From: Woeseiaceae bacterium | GTDB lineage: Bacteria > Pseudomonadota > Gammaproteobacteria > Steroidobacterales > Woeseiaceae | Length of the DNA: 64,000 bases | Assembly (NCBI GenBank): GCA_028280615.1 | Contig: JANQLK010000027.1 | Span: 1-64,000 of the forward strand | Direction: 5' to 3' | In this document: in pieces, positions 40,433-51,663 of the stretch | How positions within the stretch are numbered: position 1 is the first letter of the stretch | Layout of the letters: every line of letters begins with the position of its first letter | Made by a program: the position numbers and the translations under genes | The notes under the pieces: generated by a model | Databases searched by the model: none | What the model was told of the DNA's origin: nothing | What the model saw: only the letters and a program-made list of their open reading frames with translations

Positions 40433-41377
40433 ATGAATACGCCAACCCGAACGCAGCTCATCCCCGAATCGCTCGCCGGTCTCCGGTTGGACCAGGCGCT
40501 GGCCCGGATGTTTCCGGATTTTTCCCGCAGCAGACTCAAAGCCTGGCTCCTGGCCGGCAAGATACTCGTCGACGGCGAGTCGCCAAAGCCACGCGACCGC
40601 GTCGGCGGGGGTGAAGAGGTCAGACTCACGGCCGAACCGGACGCGGCGGTTGTCGACTCGCCGCAGGCGATCGAACTCGACGTCGCCTACGAAGACGACG
40701 CGCTGCTCGTCATCGACAAGCCCGCCGGGCTCGTCGTCCACCCGGGCGCCGGCAATCCGTCGGGCACGTTGCTCAACGGGCTGTTGCACTACCTTCCCGA
40801 CCTCAACGCCCTGCCGCGGGCAGGTATCGTGCATCGTATCGACAAGGACACGACCGGCCTCATGCTGATTGGCAAGACGCTGCCGGCGCATACCGCGCTG
40901 GTGCGCATGCTGGCCGAGCGCGAAATCTCGCGGCGCTACTTCGCCGTTTGCCGCGGCGTGTTGACCGGCGGTGCGACGATCGACGCCCCGATCGGCCGCC
41001 ACCGGACGGACCGCACGCGCATGGCCGTCGTCGACGGCGGCCGCCCGGCCGTTAGCCATTTCACGGTCGCTGAGCGGTTTCGCGCCCATTCGAGCGTCGA
41101 GGTACGGCTCGAGACGGGCCGCACTCACCAGATACGCGTGCACTTCGCACACCGCGGCAACCCGCTGGTCGGCGATCCCTTGTACGGCGGCCGCCTGGCG
41201 CTGCCGAAAGGCGCCGGCGAGGCCCTTGCCGACGCGCTGCGCGGCTTCCGCCGGCAGGCCCTGCACGCGGCGAGGCTCACCTTCGAACATCCCATCGATG
41301 CGCGGACCGTCGACGTCGAGGCGCCGCTGCCCGACGATATGGCCCAGCTGCTCAGCGCCCTGCGCGAGGATCGGTGA
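40433..41377 (+). CDS. rluD: 23S rRNA pseudouridine synthase RluD
   Basis: Makes pseudouridines 1911/1915/1917 in helix 69 of 23S rRNA in E. coli. It has 314 residues. The N-terminal S4 domain (LRLDQALARMFPDFSRSRLKAWL) is followed by the synthase domain with catalytic Asp137 in HRIDKDTTGLM and RTHQIRVHFAH. Its position between bamD and pgeF supports RluD over RluC. It is 3 nt from pgeF. Confidence 0.93.
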   Translation: MNTPTRTQLIPESLAGLRLDQALARMFPDFSRSRLKAWLLAGKILVDGESPKPRDRVGGGEEVRLTAEPDAAVVDSPQAIELDVAYEDDALLVIDKPAGLVVHPGAGNPSGTLLNGLLHYLPDLNALPRAGIVHRIDKDTTGLMLIGKTLPAHTALVRMLAEREISRRYFAVCRGVLTGGATIDAPIGRHRTDRTRMAVVDGGRPAVSHFTVAERFRAHSSVEVRLETGRTHQIRVHFAHRGNPLVGDPLYGGRLALPKGAGEALADALRGFRRQALHAARLTFEHPIDARTVDVEAPLPDDMAQLLSALREDR

Positions 41378-41380
41378 CGG

Positions 41381-42124
41381 ATGCGCGCTAAGGCCTTGTC
41401 GTGGATCAAGGCCGACTGGCCCGCCCCCGATGGCCTGGTCGCCGGCTGCACAACGCGCGCGGGCGGCGTGAGCGCCGGACCGTACGCTTCGCTCAACTTA
41501 GGGTGGCACGTCGGCGACGATCCCGCGCGCGTTGCCGAGAATCGCCGCCGTTTCGTTGCCGCCACCGGGCTTGCAGCCGAGCCTGCATGGCTTCGGCAGG
41601 TGCACGGCAACGACGTCGTCGATGCCGATCCGAGTACCGAGCGTGAGGCCGACGGCGCGGTTTCCGTGGCGGGTCGCGAGACGCTCGGCATCCTGACCGC
41701 CGACTGTCTTCCGGTCCTGATCTGCTCGACCGGGCGGCGGGAGATCGCGGCATTGCACTGCGGCTGGCGCAGCCTGTCCGCAGGCATCGTGGCCCGGGCC
41801 GTCGAGCGGCTCCGGTCGCCGCGGGCTTCACTCCTGGCCTGGCTCGGCCCGGCGATTTCCCAGCCGGCCTTCGAGGTCGGCGACGACGTGCGCGACGTGT
41901 TTCTGGCCGGCGTTCACAACGCGGCACAGTGCTTCGAGGCCAATGCGCGCGGTCGCTGGCAGGCGGACCTCAATGGTCTCGCGCGGCTCTACCTGGCAGA
42001 GGCCGGTATCGAGTCGGTGTTCGGCGGCGGCTACTGCACGCGCGAGGACGGCGAGCGCTTCTTCTCGTATCGGCGTGACGGCACGACGGGCCGTATGGCG
42101 AGTTTCCTGGGATGGACGACATGA
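41381..42124 (+). CDS. pgeF: Peptidoglycan editing factor PgeF (YfiH, multicopper polyphenol oxidase-like)
   Basis: A laccase-like family enzyme that in E. coli removes wrongly made UDP-MurNAc-L-Ser. It has 247 residues. Zinc/copper ligand motifs are visible: RQVHGNDVV, TADCLPVLI, ALHCGWRSL and WLGPAISQPAFEVG. It begins 3 nt after rluD and precedes clpB. The editing role is inferred from the family. Confidence 0.92.
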   Translation: MRAKALSWIKADWPAPDGLVAGCTTRAGGVSAGPYASLNLGWHVGDDPARVAENRRRFVAATGLAAEPAWLRQVHGNDVVDADPSTEREADGAVSVAGRETLGILTADCLPVLICSTGRREIAALHCGWRSLSAGIVARAVERLRSPRASLLAWLGPAISQPAFEVGDDVRDVFLAGVHNAAQCFEANARGRWQADLNGLARLYLAEAGIESVFGGGYCTREDGERFFSYRRDGTTGRMASFLGWTT

Positions 42125-42144
42125 CGCCGGCCGCTTTTCGAAGG

Positions 42145-42170
42145 CTTGAAAACACATCGTCGAGGCGCAA
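42145..42170 (+). promoter_or_regulatory. Possible heat-shock (sigma-32) promoter of clpB
   Basis: CTTGAAA (42145-42151) matches the sigma-32 -35 element exactly. The expected CCCCAT-type -10 about 13-15 nt downstream is not convincing (GGCGCAACT). clpB is classically heat-shock controlled, so this is a reasonable but weak candidate. Confidence 0.35.
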
Positions 42171-42213
42171 CTTCTGGGGCATCTTGGTATGCGCGGGAAT
42201 GGGAACCTAGACC

Positions 42214-44793
42214 ATGCGACTCGACAAATTGACCAGCAAGTTCCAGATGGCGCTGGCCGATGCTCAATCACTGGCGGTCGGACAGGATCACCAGTTCATC
42301 GAGCCTGCCCATCTGATGGTGGCCCTGCTCGATCAGCAGGGCAGTTCCGTGCGCGGACTTCTGACCAAGGCCGGCGCCAACGTCAACCTGTTGCGCTCGC
42401 AGCTCGGCGAGTCGATCGATCGCCTGCCGCGCGTCGAAGGCGGCGGCGGGGACGTGCACGTCGGCAACGAAACCGCCAAACTGTTCAACCTGACCGACAA
42501 GCTCGCCCAGGAGCGCAACGACCAGTACATCTCTAGCGAGCTGTTCGTGCTCGCCGCACTAGACGACAAGTCGCCGCTCAAGCCCGTGTTCGATCAGGCC
42601 GGCGTCGTCCGCGGCGCCGTCGAGAAGGCAATCGACGAGCTCCGCGGCGGACAGCAGGTCAACGATCCAAACGCCGAAGATACCCGCCAGGCGCTCGAGA
42701 AGTTCACGGTCGACCTGACCGAGCGCGCCGAACAGGGCAAGCTCGACCCGATCATCGGCCGCGACGAGGAAATCCGCCGCACGATCCAGATCCTGCAGCG
42801 GCGCACCAAGAACAACCCGGTGCTGATCGGCGAACCCGGCGTCGGCAAGACCGCCATCGTCGAAGGCCTGGCGCAGCGCATCGTCAACAACGAGGTCCCC
42901 GAAGGCCTGCGCGACAAGCGCATCCTGTCGCTCGATATGGGCGCGCTGATCGCCGGCGCGAAGTTCCGCGGCGAGTTCGAGGAGCGCCTGAAGGGCGTGC
43001 TCAACGATCTCGCGAAACAGGAAGGCCAGGTCATCCTGTTCATCGATGAACTGCACACGATGGTCGGCGCGGGCAAGGCGGAAGGCTCGATGGACGCCGG
43101 CAACATGCTGAAGCCCGCGCTGGCGCGCGGCGAGCTGCACTGCGTCGGCGCCACGACGCTGGACGAGTATCGCCAGTACGTCGAGAAAGACGCGGCGCTC
43201 GAGCGGCGCTTTCAGAAAGTGCTCGTCAGCGAACCGACGGTCGAGGACACGATCGCGATCCTGCGCGGCCTGAAGGAACGCTACGAGGTGCACCATGGCG
43301 TCGAGATCACCGACCCGGCCATCGTCGCAGCCGCCACGCTGTCGCATCGCTACATTTCCGACCGGCAGCTGCCCGACAAGGCCATCGATCTCGTCGACGA
43401 GGCCGCATCGCGCATCCGCATCGAAATCGACTCCAAGCCCGAGGCCATGGATCGCCTGGAGCGGCGCATCATCCAGCTCAAGATCGAACGCGAGGCGCTC
43501 AAGAAGGAGTCCGACGACGCGTCGCGCAAGCGGCTCGACGACCTCGAGGCCCAGCTCGGCGAGCTCGAGCGCGAGTACGCGGACTTGGACGACGTCTGGA
43601 AATCCGAGAAGGCCGCGATGCAGGGCACGACGCACATCAAGGAAGAGCTCGAACGCGCGCGACTGGAACTCGAGACGGCGCATCGCGCCAACGATCTCGC
43701 GCGCATGTCCGAGCTGCAGTACGGGCGCATCCCCGAACTCGAGAAGCAGCTCGAAGATGCGCTCGCCGCCGAGGATCGCGAGACGACGCTGTTGCGCAAC
43801 AACGTCACCGAGGAAGAGGTTGCCGAGGTGGTCTCGAAGTGGACCGGCATCCCGGTCTCGAAGATGCTCGAAGGCGAGAAGGACAAGCTCTTGCGCATGG
43901 AGTCGGTCGTCCAGCAGCGCGTCGTCGGCCAGGGCGAAGCCGTGACGGCGGTCGCGAACGCGATTCGCCGCTCGCGCGCGGGACTGTCCGACCCGAAGCG
44001 GCCGATCGGTTCGTTCCTGTTCTTAGGACCCACGGGCGTCGGCAAGACCGAGCTCACCAAGGCGCTCGCGCACTTCCTGTTCGACACCGACGACGCGATG
44101 GTGCGCATCGACATGTCGGAGTTCATGGAGAAGCACTCGGTTGCGCGGCTGATCGGCGCGCCACCGGGCTACGTCGGCTACGAGGAGGGCGGCTACCTGA
44201 CCGAGGCCGTGCGGCGCCGGCCGTATTCCGTGATCCTGCTGGACGAGGTCGAGAAGGCGCACCCGGACGTGTTCAACGTGCTGCTGCAGGTGCTCGACGA
44301 CGGCCGACTGACCGACGGGCAGGGCCGCACCGTCGATTTCCGCAACACGGTCATCGTCATGACCTCCAACCTTGGATCGAACCTGATCCAGGAGCTGTCA
44401 GGGGAGGACCGCTACGAAGAGATGAAGAGCGCGCTCATGGAGGTCGTGGGTACACACTTCCGGCCGGAGTTCATCAACCGCGTCGACGACGTGGTCGTGT
44501 TCCATCCCTTGAGCCGCGAGCATATCCGCAGGATCGTCGATATCCAGCTCGGCTACCTGCACGACCGGCTCGCCGAGCGCGACATGCAGATCGTGCTCTC
44601 GGACGCGGCGCGCGACAAGCTCGCGGAGGCCGGCTTCGACCCGGTCTACGGGGCCCGGCCGCTCAAGCGTGCGATTCAGCAGCAGGTCGAGAACCCGCTG
44701 GCGAGCGAGATTCTGTCGGGCAAGTTCGGCCCCGGCGATACGATCGAGGTCGCAGTCGATGCGGATCGGCTCGAGTTCCAGAACGCGGCGTGA
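42214..44793 (+). CDS. clpB: ATP-dependent disaggregase ClpB
   Basis: A hexameric Hsp100 chaperone that resolves protein aggregates with DnaK. It has 859 residues: an N-domain (1-145), the first AAA+ module with GEPGVGKTA near 205, a long coiled-coil middle domain (about 410-530) that marks ClpB rather than ClpA, and the second AAA+ module with GPTGVGKTE near 605. [20 protein letters not shown] and [20 protein letters not shown] are diagnostic. Confidence 0.96.
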   Translation: MRLDKLTSKFQMALADAQSLAVGQDHQFIEPAHLMVALLDQQGSSVRGLLTKAGANVNLLRSQLGESIDRLPRVEGGGGDVHVGNETAKLFNLTDKLAQERNDQYISSELFVLAALDDKSPLKPVFDQAGVVRGAVEKAIDELRGGQQVNDPNAEDTRQALEKFTVDLTERAEQGKLDPIIGRDEEIRRTIQILQRRTKNNPVLIGEPGVGKTAIVEGLAQRIVNNEVPEGLRDKRILSLDMGALIAGAKFRGEFEERLKGVLNDLAKQEGQVILFIDELHTMVGAGKAEGSMDAGNMLKPALARGELHCVGATTLDEYRQYVEKDAALERRFQKVLVSEPTVEDTIAILRGLKERYEVHHGVEITDPAIVAAATLSHRYISDRQLPDKAIDLVDEAASRIRIEIDSKPEAMDRLERRIIQLKIEREALKKESDDASRKRLDDLEAQLGELEREYADLDDVWKSEKAAMQGTTHIKEELERARLELETAHRANDLARMSELQYGRIPELEKQLEDALAAEDRETTLLRNNVTEEEVAEVVSKWTGIPVSKMLEGEKDKLLRMESVVQQRVVGQGEAVTAVANAIRRSRAGLSDPKRPIGSFLFLGPTGVGKTELTKALAHFLFDTDDAMVRIDMSEFMEKHSVARLIGAPPGYVGYEEGGYLTEAVRRRPYSVILLDEVEKAHPDVFNVLLQVLDDGRLTDGQGRTVDFRNTVIVMTSNLGSNLIQELSGEDRYEEMKSALMEVVGTHFRPEFINRVDDVVVFHPLSREHIRRIVDIQLGYLHDRLAERDMQIVLSDAARDKLAEAGFDPVYGARPLKRAIQQQVENPLASEILSGKFGPGDTIEVAVDADRLEFQNAA

Positions 44794-44800
44794 GACAGTC

Positions 44801-44822
44801 GGGGCGGCCTTTCCGCCGCTCC
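44801..44822 (+). repeat. GC-rich hairpin after clpB
   Basis: GGGGCGGC at 44801-44808 pairs with GCCGCTCC at 44815-44822 (one G-T pair) around a short loop. There is no T-run, so it is at best a weak terminator. Confidence 0.35.
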
Positions 44823-44831
44823 GAAGGCCGC

Positions 44832-44837
44832 TATAAT
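44832..44837 (+). promoter_or_regulatory. Consensus -10 box upstream of the fmdB-like gene
   Basis: A perfect TATAAT at 44832-44837, 26 nt before the ATG of the zinc-ribbon gene. The -35 region overlaps the hairpin after clpB and is poor. It probably starts the transcript for the zinc-ribbon and DUF502 genes. Confidence 0.5.
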
Positions 44838-44863
44838 GCGCCGCTCTGCAAGGGAGACCCCAC

Positions 44864-45247
44864 ATGCCCATTTATGGATACGCCTGTAAGGCTTGCGGCC
44901 ATACGCTGGACGCGTTGCAGAAGATTGCCGACGCCCCGCTCGTCGACTGCCCCGCATGCGGTGCGCCCGAACTCAAGCGGCAGCTCTCGGCCCCGCGCTT
45001 CCGGCTGAAGGGCAAGGGCTGGTACGAGACCGACTTCAAGTCCGACAACCAGCGCAACCTGGCCGGCGAAAAGGAACCGGGCGGCGACAAGGCAACGGCG
45101 GCCGACGCAACGGCGGCCGACGGCAAGCCGGACAAGCCGGCGGATAAGTCGGACAAGTCCGCGGACAAGAAAAGCAGTACGGCGTCAACGTCCAAGGCCT
45201 CCGACGGCGGCGGTTCGTCGGACAGCAAGGCGAGCGCGGCCCACTAG
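44864..45247 (+). CDS. FmdB-family zinc-ribbon protein
   Basis: 127 residues. The first 45 form a zinc ribbon with two CxxC knuckles (YACKACGHTLDALQ and DCPACGAPELKRQLSAPRF), the pattern of FmdB-type putative regulatory proteins. The remaining 70 residues are a low-complexity tail rich in Lys, Asp, Ala and Ser. The function is unknown; the usual name derives from a proposed regulator of formamidase. A gene of this type lies next to DUF502 and aspS in other gammaproteobacteria, as here. Confidence 0.85.
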   Translation: MPIYGYACKACGHTLDALQKIADAPLVDCPACGAPELKRQLSAPRFRLKGKGWYETDFKSDNQRNLAGEKEPGGDKATAADATAADGKPDKPADKSDKSADKKSSTASTSKASDGGGSSDSKASAAH

Positions 45248-45259
45248 GCCGCAAGCCCG

Positions 45260-45931
45260 ATGCGGCTGCGCCGTTACCTCGTTGCCGGCCTCCTGGTCTG
45301 GATTCCGCTCGGGATCACGATCCTCCTGATTCGGTTCGCGATCGACCTCATGGATCGGTCGCTCGGACTCATACCGCAGCGCTACCAGCCCGGCATCCTC
45401 TTGCAGGAGCTGTTCGGCACGGAAGCACCGGTCGTGATCCCCGGGCTGGGTGTGATCCTGACCTTCGCCATCCTGCTCCTGACCGGTGTCCTGGCGGCAA
45501 ACTTCGTCGGCCGCGCGTTCGTCGGCGGCGGCGAGCGGCTCATGAATCGAATTCCCGTCGTGCGCTCGATCTACTCGGCCGCGAAGAACTTCGCCGAGAT
45601 TCTGTTTTCCGATTCCGGTGCCGCGTTCAAGAACGTGCTCCTGGTCGAGTATCCCCGCAAGGGCATCTACAGCCTCGCCTTCCAGACCTCGAGCGAGCTC
45701 GGCGAGGTGCAGGGCCGGACCGGCGAGCCCGTGGTCGGCTGCTTCGTGCCGACCACGCCCAACCCGACTTCGGGCTTCATCATCATGGTGCCGAAGAAAG
45801 ATGTCGTGGTGCTGGACATGGAGGTCGACGAGGCTTTGAAGATGATCATTTCCCTGGGCGTCGTCGTGCCGCGCTGGCAGAAGGACCCGAGCGGTGAGCT
45901 GCCGCCAGGCCTCGAGGAACAGGCGCCTTAG
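45260..45931 (+). CDS. DUF502 family membrane protein
   Basis: 223 residues with two transmembrane segments (about 7-27 and 62-84), then a soluble domain. Family marks include GLLVWIPLGITILLI at the start, NRIPVVRSIYSAAKNFAEI and FVPTTPNPTSGFIIMVPKKDVVVLDM. No biochemical function is established. It is 12 nt after the zinc-ribbon gene and upstream of aspS, a common arrangement. Confidence 0.88.
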   Translation: MRLRRYLVAGLLVWIPLGITILLIRFAIDLMDRSLGLIPQRYQPGILLQELFGTEAPVVIPGLGVILTFAILLLTGVLAANFVGRAFVGGGERLMNRIPVVRSIYSAAKNFAEILFSDSGAAFKNVLLVEYPRKGIYSLAFQTSSELGEVQGRTGEPVVGCFVPTTPNPTSGFIIMVPKKDVVVLDMEVDEALKMIISLGVVVPRWQKDPSGELPPGLEEQAP

Positions 45932-46045
45932 CCGGACAAAGCCGCCCGCGATCGCCGCAATTCGCCCCTCGGCGCGGCTTGCCCTGTCAGGCCCCACCCC
46001 GTACCATTCCGCCTCTTTTTTAAGGCCATTCGCCCGGGTTTCAGC

Positions 46046-47818
46046 ATGCGTAGCCACTACTGCGGACACGTCGATCAGTCGCTGATCGGCCAGGAGATTT
46101 CGGTGTGCGGTTGGGTGCACCGCCGGCGCGATCACGGTGGGGTCATCTTCATCGATCTGCGCGACCGCGAGGGCCTCCTGCAGGTCGTGTTCGATCCCGA
46201 TCGCGCCGAGATGTTCGCCGAGGCCGAGCGGCTGCGCTCCGAGTTCGTACTGGCCGTCAGGGGCCGCGTCCGCGAACGGCCCGAGGGCACGATCAACGAG
46301 AACATGCGGACGGGCCAGGTCGAGGTGCTCGCGCTCGAGCTCGAGGTATTGAATCGTTCCGAGACGCCGCCGTTTCACCACGACGAGCATGCCAACGAGG
46401 AGCTCAGGCTCAGGTACCGCTACCTGGACCTGAGGCGCGAGAACATGACCCGAAACCTGAGGCTCCGCCACAGCGTCACCCGGGCCATGCGCGCGTACCT
46501 GGACCACCAGGGCTTCGTGGACGTCGAAACGCCGATGCTGACGCGCGCGACCCCCGAAGGCGCACGCGACTACATCGTCCCGAGCCGCACGCATCCGGGC
46601 AAGTTCTTCGCGCTGCCGCAGTCGCCGCAAATCTTCAAGCAGCTCCTGATGATGTCCGGTCTCGACCGCTACTATCAGATCGTGCGCTGCTTCCGCGACG
46701 AGGACCTGCGCGCCGATCGGCAGCCCGAGTTCACGCAGCTCGATATCGAGATGAGTTTTGTCGACGAGGCGGAGGTAACGTCGACGATGGAAAAACTCGT
46801 TCGCTACGTCTTCAAGGAGGCGCTCGGTATCAGCCTGCCCGCCGAGTTCCCGCGCATGAGCTACGCCGAGGCGATGCGGCGCTACGGCTCGGACAAGCCC
46901 GACCTGCGCATCGACCTCGAACTCGTCGAGGTGGCCGATCTCATGGCCGACGTCGAATTCAAGGTTTTCGCCGGGCCCGCGAGCGATCCCGAGGGCCGCG
47001 TCGCCGCACTGTGCCTGCCGGGCGGCGCGGATCTTACGCGCAAGGAGATCGACGACTACACGGACTACGTAGGCCGCTACGGCGCCAAGGGCCTCGCGTA
47101 CATCAAGGTCAACGACGTCGACGCGGGCCGTGACGGACTTCAGTCGCCGATCCTCAAGTTCCTGCCCGACGAAGCGATCGCGGGCATCGTCAAACGCACG
47201 CAGGCCAGGACCGGCGACCTCATCTTCTTCGGCGCGGACAAGGCGCGTGTCGTCAACGACGCGCTCGGCGCCCTGAGAGTCCGTATCGGCCACGACCGCG
47301 GCCTCGTTGCCGAGGGTTGGGCGCCGCTCTGGGTCGTCGACTTCCCGATGTTCGAGAAAGACCCGCAGACCCGGCGCTGGAACGCGCTGCATCACCCGTT
47401 CACGGCGCCGTCGGTCAATGACGCCGACGCGCTCAAGGCCGACCCGGGCAACGCGCTGTCGCGCGCCTACGACATGGTTCTGAACGGCTCCGAGATCGGC
47501 GGCGGCTCGATTCGTATCCACGACCAGGCGGTACAGTCCGCGGTCTTCGATCTGCTCGAGATCTCGAAAGACGAGGCAAGGGAGAAGTTCGGCTTCCTGC
47601 TCACGGCCCTGCAGTACGGCTGCCCGCCGCATGGCGGCATCGCATTCGGTCTCGATCGCATCGTCGCGCTCATGGCCGGAACGGACAGCATTCGCGACGT
47701 CATCGCGTTTCCGAAGACCCAGTCGGCACACGACCCGCTCACCGACGCGCCCGGCGAAGTGTCGAGCCAGCAGCTCCGAGAGACGGGCATTCGCGTCCGG
47801 GCACCGCAGTCGGACTGA
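46046..47818 (+). CDS. aspS: Aspartyl-tRNA synthetase
   Basis: A class IIb synthetase charging tRNA-Asp. It has 590 residues. The OB-fold anticodon domain begins [20 protein letters not shown], and motif 2 lies in [20 protein letters not shown]. The bacterial GAD insertion domain (about 290-410) and the class II motif 3 [13 protein letters not shown] near the C-terminus are present. The 114-nt upstream gap contains a short T-run but no clear promoter. Confidence 0.96.
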   Translation: MRSHYCGHVDQSLIGQEISVCGWVHRRRDHGGVIFIDLRDREGLLQVVFDPDRAEMFAEAERLRSEFVLAVRGRVRERPEGTINENMRTGQVEVLALELEVLNRSETPPFHHDEHANEELRLRYRYLDLRRENMTRNLRLRHSVTRAMRAYLDHQGFVDVETPMLTRATPEGARDYIVPSRTHPGKFFALPQSPQIFKQLLMMSGLDRYYQIVRCFRDEDLRADRQPEFTQLDIEMSFVDEAEVTSTMEKLVRYVFKEALGISLPAEFPRMSYAEAMRRYGSDKPDLRIDLELVEVADLMADVEFKVFAGPASDPEGRVAALCLPGGADLTRKEIDDYTDYVGRYGAKGLAYIKVNDVDAGRDGLQSPILKFLPDEAIAGIVKRTQARTGDLIFFGADKARVVNDALGALRVRIGHDRGLVAEGWAPLWVVDFPMFEKDPQTRRWNALHHPFTAPSVNDADALKADPGNALSRAYDMVLNGSEIGGGSIRIHDQAVQSAVFDLLEISKDEAREKFGFLLTALQYGCPPHGGIAFGLDRIVALMAGTDSIRDVIAFPKTQSAHDPLTDAPGEVSSQQLRETGIRVRAPQSD

Positions 47819-47829
47819 GAGCCCGCCCG

Positions 47830-48513
47830 TTGGGCACAGAGGACGACATCCGCTCGATCGTTCTGCTGCACGGTGTCTGGTCGCACGGCGCCGCGATGCT
47901 CATCCCCAAGCTGCATCTCGAGCGCGAATACGGCTACGACGTGCACCTGTTCAACTACCGGTCCCTGCGGCGCACGCTCGATGAGAACGCCGACGCGCTG
48001 TTTCAGTTCATCGACGAGCGTCATCTCAACGATTCGCATCTCGTCGGTCATAGCCTGGGTGGCGTCGTCCTGCTGCGCATGCTCGCGCGCCATCCCGGGG
48101 CCATCGGCGGGCGCGTCGTCTGCCTGGGCTCACCGCTCAAGGGCTCACGTGCCGCGAGCGTCCTCAGTCTGACCGAGTGGGGCGATTCGGTGCTGGGGCG
48201 GTCGTTGACCACCGGTGTCACGACCAATACGGCAAGCGACTGGGCGCACGACGTTTGTGAGTCTTTCGAGGTCGGTGTCATCGCCGGCGACGCGCCCTAC
48301 GGCGTCGGCCAGTTCCTCGCCGGATTCGACGGGCCGAGCGACGGCACCGTGGCCGTGGCCGAGACCGAGCTCGAGGGGCAGACGGACCATCTCGTCATGC
48401 GCCTCAGCCACAACGGCCTCGTGCGCAGCCGCCGCGCGGCCGACCAGATCGCGGCTTTCCTGAAGCGCGGCGAGTTCCTGCGCGATATCGACTCGCTGCA
48501 AGGAGACCGGTAA
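47830..48513 (+). CDS. Alpha/beta hydrolase, lipase-like
   Basis: 227 residues with the oxyanion segment VLLHGVWSHG at the N-terminus and the nucleophile elbow GHSLGG (Ser near residue 73), then a likely acid/base pair in the C-terminal third (GPSDGTVAVAET, MRLSHNGLV). The pattern resembles small lipase/PGAP1-like hydrolases; the substrate is unknown. The only start upstream of the conserved HG motif is TTG at 47830, 11 nt after aspS, with no strong ribosome site. It is convergent with the lipocalin gene. Confidence 0.75.
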   Translation: MGTEDDIRSIVLLHGVWSHGAAMLIPKLHLEREYGYDVHLFNYRSLRRTLDENADALFQFIDERHLNDSHLVGHSLGGVVLLRMLARHPGAIGGRVVCLGSPLKGSRAASVLSLTEWGDSVLGRSLTTGVTTNTASDWAHDVCESFEVGVIAGDAPYGVGQFLAGFDGPSDGTVAVAETELEGQTDHLVMRLSHNGLVRSRRAADQIAAFLKRGEFLRDIDSLQGDR

Positions 48514-48528
48514 AGACCGCTCGGCGTG

Positions 48529-49056
48529 CTACATCGGCTCGTGCGCGACGTAGATGAGTTCGTGGACCGGAAAGCCGAGGTTCCCGGCTTTCACGACCAG
48601 CCGCTCGACCGTAGCGGGGTCGATGTCCGGTGTTCGCGCCAGCAGCCAGAGATAGGACCGGTTGGGTCCCGCGACCAGCGAATAGCGGTAATTCTCGTGG
48701 TCAAGTTCGATGATGTTGTAGGCGCCATAAAACGGGCCGAAGAATGAAACCTTCAGACGGCCAAGCTCCGGTTCGCCGAGGAAATACGCTTTGCCGCTGG
48801 CTTCGTCCCATTCCCCCTCGTTGCTGCGGTAGCCCCGATTCAGGACGGCGACGCCGCCGTCCTCGCGCAGGCTGTAGCTGGCCGTCACGTTGCTAAGGCC
48901 GCGCTCGAAGCGATGATCGAGACGTGCGATCTCGTACCAGGTTCCGAGGTAGCGTTCGAGTTCGAAACCGTCGACGACTTCGACGCCGTCGGGCACACCT
49001 GTGCAGCCCGCGACGAGCAGCAGGGACGCGAATAGCGTAATCAGCCGTCGAATCAT
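48529..49056 (-). CDS. Outer-membrane lipocalin (Blc-like lipoprotein)
   Basis: 175 residues: a signal peptide with lipobox LVAGC (lipidated Cys18), then the lipocalin fold with the [17 protein letters not shown] signature near residue 38, [16 protein letters not shown] and [12 protein letters not shown]. Bacterial lipocalins of this kind bind fatty acids or lysophospholipids at the outer membrane. Its start overlaps the mutS stop by ATGA on the same strand, so the two are translationally coupled. Confidence 0.9.
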   Translation of the reverse strand: MIRRLITLFASLLLVAGCTGVPDGVEVVDGFELERYLGTWYEIARLDHRFERGLSNVTASYSLREDGGVAVLNRGYRSNEGEWDEASGKAYFLGEPELGRLKVSFFGPFYGAYNIIELDHENYRYSLVAGPNRSYLWLLARTPDIDPATVERLVVKAGNLGFPVHELIYVAHEPM

Positions 49057-51623
49057 TCGATCTCTTTGAGGCGGTACAGCGCCTCGAGCGCATCGCGCGG
49101 TGTCAGCGCATCGGGATCGAGCGCATCCAGCGCCTCGCGCAGCGCGTCCGGCGCGGCGTCACGAGTCTCTGGCGGCAGGGTCAGCAGCAGCTCCGCCTGC
49201 GGGTCGCCGCCGCCCGCGGAGCGGTTGGCTTCGAGCTCGGCCAGGTAAGTTCGCGCGCGCGTGATCACCTCGGGCGGGACCCCGGCGAGCGCCGCGACCT
49301 GCAGGCCATAGCTCTGGTTGGCCGGTCCGTCCTTGACCGCATGCAGAAACACGAGCCGGCCGCCGTGCTCGGTCGCGTCGAGGTGCACGTTGGCGGCCTG
49401 CGGAATCTCCCTGGCCAGCGCGGTCAGCTCGAAGTAGTGGGTCGCGAACAGCGTGAACGCGCGCGACTCGCGTCCCATGTGGTGGGCGGCCGCCCAGGCG
49501 AGCGACAGGCCGTCGAACGTGCTCGTGCCGCGGCCGATCTCGTCCATGAGCACGAGACTTAAGTCCGTCGCGTTGTTCAGAATGGTCGCGGTTTCGGTCA
49601 TCTCGACCATGAACGTCGAGCGTCCCCCGGCCAGGTCGTCCGAGGCGCCGATACGCGTGAAGATTCGGTCGATCGGGCCGATCCTGAGCCGGTCGGCGGG
49701 CACGTAGCTGCCGATCATCGCGAGAATCGCGATCAGCGCCGCCTGCCGCATGTAGGTCGATTTGCCGCCCATGTTCGGGCCGGTAATGACCAGCAGCCGG
49801 CGGTCTTTGCCCAAGCTCAGGTCGTTGGCGACAAACGGAGCGTCGATGACCTGTTCGACGACGAGGTGCCGGCCGGCTTCGATTTCGAGGCAGGATTCGG
49901 GCGCGAGCTCCGGCTTACACAGGCCGAGCGCGGTCGCTCGTTCGGCAAAACACACGAGCACGTCGAGCTCGGCCAGGGCCGCGGCAGAGCATTGCAGGCC
50001 GCCCAGCTCCTCGTGCAGCTGGTCGATGAGCGCGTCGTACAGGAGCTTCTCGCGCGCCAGGGCGCGCTCGCGGGCGCTCAACACCTTGTCCTCGAAGCGC
50101 TTGAGCTCAGGCGTGATGAACCGCTCCGCGGCCTTGAGCGTTTGCCGGCGAACGTAGTCGTCCGGTGCGCGGTCCGCCTGGCCCTTGCTGATCTCGATGT
50201 AGTAGCCGTGCACGCGGTTGTAGCCGAGCTTGAGCGTCGCTATGCCCGTTCGCTCCTTCTCTCGCGCCTCCAAATCCAGCAGGAAGCGGTCGGCGTTGCC
50301 AGCCGTCGAGCGCAGGTCGTCGAGTTCGTCGTCGTAGCCGTCGGCGATCACGCCGCCGTCGCGAATGACCATCGGCGGATTGTCGACGATTGCGCGTTCG
50401 AGCAGCTTGTGTTCGCGGCGGTGATCGCCGAGCGTGTCCGTGAGCGTCTCGATCAACGGCGAGTCGATCGCCGCGAGTGCCTTCCTGAGCGCGGGCAGGC
50501 GCCCAAGCGCCTCGCCGAGTTGCGCAAGGTCGCGCGGCCGCGCCGAACGCAGGGCGACGCGCGACAGGATACGCTCGACGTCGCCGATGCCCTGCAGCCG
50601 GTCACCGAGGTCCTCGATCGCGGCATGCGTCGTGACGGCGTCGATCGCCTGATAGCGCCCCTTGAGCGTGTCGGCGTCTCGCAGCGGCCGCTGGATCCAG
50701 CGCCTGAGCAGGCGGCTGCCCATGGCGCTCTTGCAGCGATCCATGACGCCCGCGAGCGTGTGCTCGTCGCGACCGGACAGCGAGCGTTCCAGTTCGAGGT
50801 TGGCGCGCGTCGGTCCGTCCATGATGACGGCGTCCTCGCGGCGCTCGACGGTCAGCGACGCAAGATGCGGCAGCGAAGCCTTCTGTGTATCCGTAACGTA
50901 CTGCAGCAGCGCGCCCGCCGCGGCCACGCCGCGCGGCAATGCCGAGCAGCCGAACCCGTCGAGGTCGCGCGTGCCGAACTGCTTGCACAGGAGCCGACGG
51001 GCGCTGTCCAGGTCGAAATGCCATGGCGGCCGCTCGGTCACGCGGACTCGGTCGTCCAAGCTCGCGGGCCGGCCCGCGCCCTCGTCGACGATCAGCTCGG
51101 CGGGCGAGAGCCGCTCGAGTTCGCTGGCCACGGCCTCGGCAGTGTCGGCCTCGGTCAGGCGAAAACGACCGCCCGCCAGGTCGAGCCAGGCGATGCCGGT
51201 CGCCTCGCCGTCACCGAAAACGGCTGCGACGAGGTTGTCGCGGTGCTCGCTCAGCAGCGCTTCGTCGGTCAGCGTGCCCGGCGTGATGATGCGCGTCACC
51301 TGGCGCTCGACGGGTCCCTTCGACGTCGCGGGATCGCCGATCTGTTCGCAGATGGCGACCGATTCGCCCTTCCTGACGAGTTTCGCGAGGTAGCCCTCGA
51401 CCGCATGGTAGGGCACGCCGGCCATCGGGATCGGGTCGCCCGCCGACTTGCCGCGCGCCGTCAGCGTGATGTCGAGCAGCGCGGCGGCGCGTTTGGCGTC
51501 GTCGTAGAACAGCTCGTAGAAGTCCCCCATGCGGTAGAAAACGAGCATGTCCGGGTAGTCCGCCTTGATGGCGAGATACTGGCGCATCATTGGCGTATGG
51601 ATGGAGGAAGCGTCGGCGCTCAT
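49053..51623 (-). CDS. mutS: DNA mismatch repair protein MutS
   Basis: Recognises mispairs and small loops. It has 856 residues. Mismatch-binding FYE lies at 35-37 ([13 protein letters not shown]), the connector and lever regions follow, and the C-terminal ATPase has [13 protein letters not shown] (Walker A near 618), [17 protein letters not shown] (Walker B) and [11 protein letters not shown]. The length is typical of MutS1. It is divergent from the glycosyltransferase gene with 40 nt between start codons. Confidence 0.96.
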   Translation of the reverse strand: MSADASSIHTPMMRQYLAIKADYPDMLVFYRMGDFYELFYDDAKRAAALLDITLTARGKSAGDPIPMAGVPYHAVEGYLAKLVRKGESVAICEQIGDPATSKGPVERQVTRIITPGTLTDEALLSEHRDNLVAAVFGDGEATGIAWLDLAGGRFRLTEADTAEAVASELERLSPAELIVDEGAGRPASLDDRVRVTERPPWHFDLDSARRLLCKQFGTRDLDGFGCSALPRGVAAAGALLQYVTDTQKASLPHLASLTVERREDAVIMDGPTRANLELERSLSGRDEHTLAGVMDRCKSAMGSRLLRRWIQRPLRDADTLKGRYQAIDAVTTHAAIEDLGDRLQGIGDVERILSRVALRSARPRDLAQLGEALGRLPALRKALAAIDSPLIETLTDTLGDHRREHKLLERAIVDNPPMVIRDGGVIADGYDDELDDLRSTAGNADRFLLDLEAREKERTGIATLKLGYNRVHGYYIEISKGQADRAPDDYVRRQTLKAAERFITPELKRFEDKVLSARERALAREKLLYDALIDQLHEELGGLQCSAAALAELDVLVCFAERATALGLCKPELAPESCLEIEAGRHLVVEQVIDAPFVANDLSLGKDRRLLVITGPNMGGKSTYMRQAALIAILAMIGSYVPADRLRIGPIDRIFTRIGASDDLAGGRSTFMVEMTETATILNNATDLSLVLMDEIGRGTSTFDGLSLAWAAAHHMGRESRAFTLFATHYFELTALAREIPQAANVHLDATEHGGRLVFLHAVKDGPANQSYGLQVAALAGVPPEVITRARTYLAELEANRSAGGGDPQAELLLTLPPETRDAAPDALREALDALDPDALTPRDALEALYRLKEIE

Positions 51624-51663
51624 CGGCTTGGAGCAGCTTGGGGGCCGCTATTATGATTGGCCC

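Noticed and set aside
45185..47731. An 848-codon open frame antisense to aspS
   Set aside because: The same GC-rich shadow effect; Arg/Asp/His-rich nonsense product and AspS motifs on the other strand.
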